Origin: Verrucomicrobiia bacterium
GTDB lineage: Bacteria > Verrucomicrobiota > Verrucomicrobiia > Limisphaerales > Palsa-1400
Direction of reading: 5' to 3'
NCBI GenBank assembly: GCA_025934545.1
Contig: JAICXV010000019.1
Coordinates: 1 to 10,551 of the forward strand
DNA length: 10,551 nt
Below the pieces are notes generated by a model that was given only the letters and a program-made list of their open reading frames with translations, searched no databases and was not told the DNA's origin. Every line of letters starts with the position of its first letter. Within the stretch, counting starts at the first letter, position 1. The translations under genes were made by a program, and so were the position numbers. Shown here piece by piece: positions 7,053 to 10,551 of this stretch.

Positions 7053-8729
7053 ATGTTACGTCTCGCCACTTTTTTTGCCGCCCTTGCATTGACCGGCCAT
7101 TGCCTGGCAGACGCGCCAAAATACGATGTCGTCATCCGAAACGGAACTATCTACGACGGCACGGGTGGAAAAAGTTTTGTTGGCGACGTTGCAATAAAAA
7201 ACGACACCGTCGCTGCCGTCGGCAAAATTTCTGGAAAAGGTCGCAACGAAATCGATGCCACCGGCATGGCCGTATCACCCGGATTCATCAACATGCTCAG
7301 TTGGGCAGAGGACACACTACTTTACGACGGCCGTTCGCAGAGTGACATCCGCCAGGGCGTGACGCTCGAAATTTTTGGCGAAGGCGACTCGCCGGGGCCG
7401 CTCAACGAAAAGATGAAGCGCGACGCCGTCGCCGGCCAAAAAGATATTCACTTCGATGTCGAATGGACAACGCTTGGCCAATTTCTTGATTATCTAGCCG
7501 CACGCGGAGTTTCCCCAAACATCGCGTCATTTGTCGGCGCGACCACGGTTCGGATCCACGAAATCGGTTTTCAGAACCGTCCGCCGACTCCGGCTGAATT
7601 AGACCGCATGCGCGGCCTCGTTCGCCAGGCGATGGAAGAAGGCGCGCTCGGCGTCGGCTCATCGCTGATTTACGCGCCCGCTTTTTTTGCGAAAACAGAT
7701 GAGTTGGTTGAATTGTGCAAGGTCGCTTCAAAATACAATGGCATTTACATCTCTCACATGCGCAGCGAAGGGAACCGGTTGCTCGAATCCGCTGACGAAC
7801 TGATTGACATTTCCCGGCGCGCACATATTCCGGCGGAAATTTACCATATCAAAGCCGCCGGACAGTCGAACTGGGGCAAAATGGACGCTTTGATTGCGAA
7901 GATCGAAGCCGCGCGAAAATCGGGACTGAAAATCACCGCAGATATGTACACCTACACCGCCGCGGAAACCGGTCTCGACGCCGCCATGCCGCCGTGGGTG
8001 CAGGAAGGCGGCCTCTCGCAATGGATCCGACGTTTGCGCGATCCTGAAATTCGCCAGCGTGTGAAAGTAGAAATGGATTCGCCCAGCGATAAGTGGGAAA
8101 ACTTTTTCCTCGCCGCCGGTTCGCCCGACAAAATCATTTTGTGCGGCTTCAAGAATCCAACCCTCAAACCGCTCACCGGAAAAACACTCGCCGAAATCGC
8201 CAAGCTGCGAGGGAAATCGCCGGAAGAAACCGCGATGGACATGGTCATCGAGGACGGCAGCCGTGTCGATACCGTCTATTTTTTGATGGATGAAAAGAAT
8301 GTGCGCAAAGAAATCCAGGTTCCATGGATTAGCTTTGGTTCCGACGCCGGATCAATGGCCCCCGAAGGCCCATTTCTAAAGTCGCATCCGCACCCACGCG
8401 CTTACGGCAATTTCGCGCGCGTCGTTGGAAAATATTCGCGTGACGAACAATTGCTCACTCTCGAACAGGCTGTTCATCGTCTCAGCGGATTGCCGGCGCA
8501 AAATCTGCATCTCAAAAAACGCGGTGTTCTCAAGCGTGGCAACTTCGCCGACGTCGTTGTGTTCGACCCCGCGCACATCCAGGACCACGCCACCTACGAA
8601 CAGCCGCAACAATTCGCCACTGGCGTTTTGCACGTGTTTGTTAATGGCGTCCAAGTCATCAAAGACGGCGAGCACACTGGCGCGATGCCGGGACGCGTCG
8701 TGCGAGGCGCGGGTTGGAAAGGTCATTGA
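7053..8729 (+). CDS. Exported amidohydrolase, N-acyl-D-amino-acid deacylase-like, lacking the HxH motif
   Basis: From the ATG at 7053 the protein has 558 residues and starts with a signal peptide, with likely cleavage after A19 (C-L-A/D). A TTG at 7029 would add eight residues in front of the signal and is disfavoured. The N-terminal 'YDVVIRNGTIYDGTGG' (24-39) and C-terminal 'LKRGNFADVVVFDP' (493-506) are the beta-sandwich halves of the amidohydrolase superfamily. The barrel between them resembles D-aminoacylases: 'YISHMRSEG' with H235, 'YHIKAAG' with H265, and 'SFGSDAG' with D431. Family members normally have PGFID-x-HxH; here it reads P76-G-F-I-N-M-L-S-W84, so both histidines are replaced (L82, W84). 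The usual cysteine region reads 'EIFGEG'. The fold looks intact, so this may be a distinct subfamily with a one-metal or altered site. Expected chemistry is hydrolysis of an N-acyl or peptide amide in the periplasm; the substrate is unknown. Confidence 0.85.
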   Translation: MLRLATFFAALALTGHCLADAPKYDVVIRNGTIYDGTGGKSFVGDVAIKNDTVAAVGKISGKGRNEIDATGMAVSPGFINMLSWAEDTLLYDGRSQSDIRQGVTLEIFGEGDSPGPLNEKMKRDAVAGQKDIHFDVEWTTLGQFLDYLAARGVSPNIASFVGATTVRIHEIGFQNRPPTPAELDRMRGLVRQAMEEGALGVGSSLIYAPAFFAKTDELVELCKVASKYNGIYISHMRSEGNRLLESADELIDISRRAHIPAEIYHIKAAGQSNWGKMDALIAKIEAARKSGLKITADMYTYTAAETGLDAAMPPWVQEGGLSQWIRRLRDPEIRQRVKVEMDSPSDKWENFFLAAGSPDKIILCGFKNPTLKPLTGKTLAEIAKLRGKSPEETAMDMVIEDGSRVDTVYFLMDEKNVRKEIQVPWISFGSDAGSMAPEGPFLKSHPHPRAYGNFARVVGKYSRDEQLLTLEQAVHRLSGLPAQNLHLKKRGVLKRGNFADVVVFDPAHIQDHATYEQPQQFATGVLHVFVNGVQVIKDGEHTGAMPGRVVRGAGWKGH

Positions 8730-8745
8730 TCGTCGCAGCGACGAT
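8729..8745 (+). other. Perfect stem-loop between amidohydrolase gene and fabI
   Basis: ATCGTCG (8729-8735) and CGACGAT (8739-8745) form a seven-pair stem with a CAG loop, starting on the last base of the amidohydrolase stop codon. Only GGTTT follows, so it is at best a weak terminator or an attenuator, or a 3' end-protecting hairpin that lets some transcription reach fabI. Confidence 0.35.
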
Positions 8746-8801
8746 GGTTTCACATCGGGTTTTCTTGACATCGCCGCGCGCGCTTGCTCAATTCGACAAG
8801 T

Positions 8802-9569
8802 ATGTTGCTCAACGGAAAAATCGGTTTGGTCGTGGGTGTAGCGAACAAACGTTCTATCGCCTGGGCCATCGCGCAGGCCTGGCATCAAGCTGGTGCGACC
8901 CTCGCGTTTACTTACCAGGGCGAACGTCTCAAAGAAAACGTCGAAGAACTCGCCGGTACTTTTGGCAAAGACACCCTGCTCGTCCAATGCGATGTCACCA
9001 AAGACGGCGACATCGACAACGTCTTTTCCGAGGTCAGCAAAAAATTTGGCAAACTGAATTTGCTCCTGCACTCCGTCGCATTCGCGCCGCGCGAAGCGCT
9101 GGAGGGAGTTTTCCTGAACACAACGCGCGAAGCATTCCGCGTCGCACACGATGTCTCAGCCTATTCCCTCATTGCGCTGGCGCGCGGTGCCGCTCCCTTG
9201 ATGACGGACGGCGGCAGTATCGTGGCCATGAGCTATTACGGCTCCGAAAAAGTCGTACCGCATTACAATGTGATGGGCGTGGCCAAAGCAGCTCTCGAAT
9301 CGAGCACGCGCTATCTTGCCTACGATCTTGGTCCGAAAAAAATCCGCGTGAACTGCATCAGCGCCGGCCCGGTCAATACCCTTGCGGCGCGTGGCATCGC
9401 CGGCTTCACCGACATGCTCAAACACTACGAAGCGCATGCTCCATTGAAACGCAATGTCCTGCCCGAAGAGCTCGGTGCAACCGGAACGTTCCTCGCCAGC
9501 GACGGCGCGGGTGCCATCACGGGACAAGTCATCTACGTTGATTCCGGCTATCAAATTATGGGCATGTGA
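8802..9569 (+). CDS. fabI: Enoyl-[acyl-carrier-protein] reductase (NADH)
   Basis: This 255-residue protein catalyses the last step of each fatty-acid elongation cycle in the cytoplasm, reducing trans-2-enoyl-ACP with NAD(P)H. It matches FabI in length and along its whole span. The FabI-type nucleotide site is 'GVANKRSIAWAIA' (12-24). The catalytic pair is Y145 and Y155 ('SYYGSEK', 'YNVMG') with K162, in the Y-x(6)-K spacing from Y155. The substrate loop 'SAGPVNTLAARGI' (187-199) is also typical. At the position of E. coli G93, known for triclosan resistance changes, it has A93, as do some naturally sensitive FabIs. I chose the ATG at 8802 because it gives the usual short N-terminus; a TTG at 8784 would add six residues. 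The downstream lipoprotein gene overlaps its stop (TGATG), implying co-translation. Confidence 0.95.
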   Translation: MLLNGKIGLVVGVANKRSIAWAIAQAWHQAGATLAFTYQGERLKENVEELAGTFGKDTLLVQCDVTKDGDIDNVFSEVSKKFGKLNLLLHSVAFAPREALEGVFLNTTREAFRVAHDVSAYSLIALARGAAPLMTDGGSIVAMSYYGSEKVVPHYNVMGVAKAALESSTRYLAYDLGPKKIRVNCISAGPVNTLAARGIAGFTDMLKHYEAHAPLKRNVLPEELGATGTFLASDGAGAITGQVIYVDSGYQIMGM

Positions 9570-10551
9570 TGCGACGTTTGCTGATCGCGGTCCTTTGCGC
9601 GGCGCTGTGCGGCTGCGCCTCCGATTTTTTTAATTTTCAAGACAGAGCCCACGAAGTCCGCCTGCACGTCGGCGATGCTCAAAAGCTCAACCTCAATTCC
9701 GACCAATCCTTCATCGCAGCCAGTTGGACCTGCTCCGACCCAACGCGCGTTGAACTGCTTTCCAACGGGTGGATCATTGGTTTGAAGCCTGGCGTTGTTT
9801 CAATCGTCGCCAATTCCGGGGGCAAACACAAAGGCGCAGGCTGGACAATCCATGTTTTGCCGGCGACGCGACCATTTCGCAACCCGAGCCATCTCAAACA
9901 ATATCCCGACAATCGCCGGTTCGAAATTGACGGTCGCGTTTGCTTCGGCAGCGAACTCAACGGGCATGTGCTCGGCGTCCCGCACCATGGTATTCTGCGG
10001 AGCAATCGCATCGTCAATCCCGAACCGCCCGCAACCGACCGCACCGTTCTCTGGCAAATCGTGCCCAACACTGAAGTCGTCGATGGCGCGGGCGTGGCGT
10101 TAGGAATTGTGGCCAACGAACCCCGTGGGAATCGCGCCTTTCCGGGAGCCGCGTTCAATTACGGCATGTCAAAAATTATCCGTGGCCGGCTCTATTTATA
10201 TTGCTTTGCGACCGAGATCATTCCCGATAAACGCGTCCGGGGCCAAATGGATCAAACCCAAATTATCAATGGCGCGATCACAACTTCGGCATGGCTGCCC
10301 TTTGATAACGTGCTGGGCAAAGAAACATTGATCGAACGTTTTGGCATCGACCGCGGCAAACTCCCGGCTGTGCCGCTCGAACCTTCCATCGTTTATCGCA
10401 TCACCGGCGGCAATACCAACGCGTATCAAACGCGTGTTGGCGAGATGGCCATTGTTAAAGAAGCCAACGGACCCAAGCCATCACATTACCTTCGGCGTCC
10501 CAGCGGGACCATCAACGTTCTGTATTCCGTCCCGGGTTTTGGTTTGGGCGG
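9569..10551 (+). CDS. Lipoprotein with N-terminal BIG2-like Ig domain (partial, 3' end beyond window)
   Basis: The reading frame is open from the ATG at 9569 to the window edge (327 codons). The ATG shares a base with the fabI stop (TGATG), which indicates translational coupling. The N-terminus has two arginines, a hydrophobic stretch and the lipobox L13-C14-G15-C16, so the mature protein should be lipid-anchored at C16. Residues about 28-98 resemble a bacterial Ig-like (BIG2) domain: 'VRLHVGDAQKLNL' (30-42), 'WTCSDPTRVELLSNG' (53-67), then 'GLKPGVVSIVA' (71-81) and a final 'WTIHVLP'. The remaining visible part (about 115-327) is beta-rich with several G-R-x-Y/V and R-I-x-G motifs and no family I recognise. 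It may be a surface or outer-membrane-attached protein. Its position after fabI may be conserved by operon structure rather than by shared function. It is missing from simple stop-bounded gene searches because no stop lies within the window. Confidence 0.82.
   Translation, partial: MRRLLIAVLCAALCGCASDFFNFQDRAHEVRLHVGDAQKLNLNSDQSFIAASWTCSDPTRVELLSNGWIIGLKPGVVSIVANSGGKHKGAGWTIHVLPATRPFRNPSHLKQYPDNRRFEIDGRVCFGSELNGHVLGVPHHGILRSNRIVNPEPPATDRTVLWQIVPNTEVVDGAGVALGIVANEPRGNRAFPGAAFNYGMSKIIRGRLYLYCFATEIIPDKRVRGQMDQTQIINGAITTSAWLPFDNVLGKETLIERFGIDRGKLPAVPLEPSIVYRITGGNTNAYQTRVGEMAIVKEANGPKPSHYLRRPSGTINVLYSVPGFGLG

Noticed and set aside
8765..8770. Perfect TTGACA box upstream of fabI
   Set aside because: At 17 bases downstream the hexamer is TCAATT, a poor -10, only eight bases before the start codon. 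A promoter here is possible but unsupported.
8376..9149. 257-codon open frame on the - strand opposite the amidohydrolase end and fabI
   Set aside because: It spans the junction of two well-supported genes on the other strand, including conserved FabI motifs, so it is a shadow.
8714..9541. 275-codon + strand frame overlapping fabI
   Set aside because: The product is an arginine-rich string without domains, and the fabI frame is unambiguous.
1..10551. Search by eye for CRISPR arrays, tRNA or rRNA genes, insertion sequences and phage genes
   Set aside because: No regularly spaced repeats, cloverleaf, transposase motifs or terminal inverted repeats were seen. Nearly all sequence is explained by nine genes.

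Overview
The window looks like chromosomal DNA of a Verrucomicrobiota bacterium, probably of the Pedosphaera/Limisphaerales type. This is an inference from gene content and style, not from a marker gene. The evidence is a BlaI plus M56 (BlaR1-like) regulator pair whose peptidase carries unusual extra domains, an exported protein ending in a 'Y-L-V-E-S-T-T-D-F-x-x-W' module of a kind common in that phylum, intermediate GC content, and weak or absent Shine-Dalgarno sequences before most starts. There is no sign of a mobile element, prophage, CRISPR array, tRNA or rRNA.

Layout. (1) Bases 1-1662, + strand: the possible last codons of an upstream gene, a five-helix membrane protein of unknown function (39-614), and a membrane-anchored coiled-coil protein with three L-x-x-x-Q motifs (667-1662). 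(2) Bases 1651-6181, - strand: an exported FlgD-Ig/beta-propeller protein (6181-4541), then blaI (4459-4064) and the M56 peptidase gene (4067-1692), the last two joined by a 4-base ATGA overlap. A 16-base palindrome with TAC/GTA arms just upstream of blaI is the likely operator for autorepression, and an intrinsic terminator on the - strand closes the unit at 1687-1651. (3) Bases 6182-6366: a divergent intergenic region. (4) Bases 6367-10551, + strand: a run of four co-directional genes: an exported coiled-coil/LysM protein, an exported amidohydrolase of the N-acyl-D-amino-acid deacylase type, the enoyl-ACP reductase FabI, and a lipoprotein with an Ig-like domain that overlaps fabI (TGATG) and runs off the window.

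How the genes may work together. BlaI and the M56 protein should form a repressor/membrane-protease signalling pair. Its periplasmic part is not a penicillin-binding sensor but a TPR-like segment, a repeated proline-rich linker and a secretin-like domain, so the signal it senses is probably not a beta-lactam. The + strand cluster has a cell-envelope flavour (peptidoglycan-binding LysM, periplasmic amidohydrolase, fatty-acid synthesis, lipoprotein), but a shared pathway is not demonstrated.

I see no clearly new multi-gene system. The items most worth a second look are the domain architecture of the M56 protein with its operator, and the amidohydrolase, which has lost the canonical HxH metal motif.
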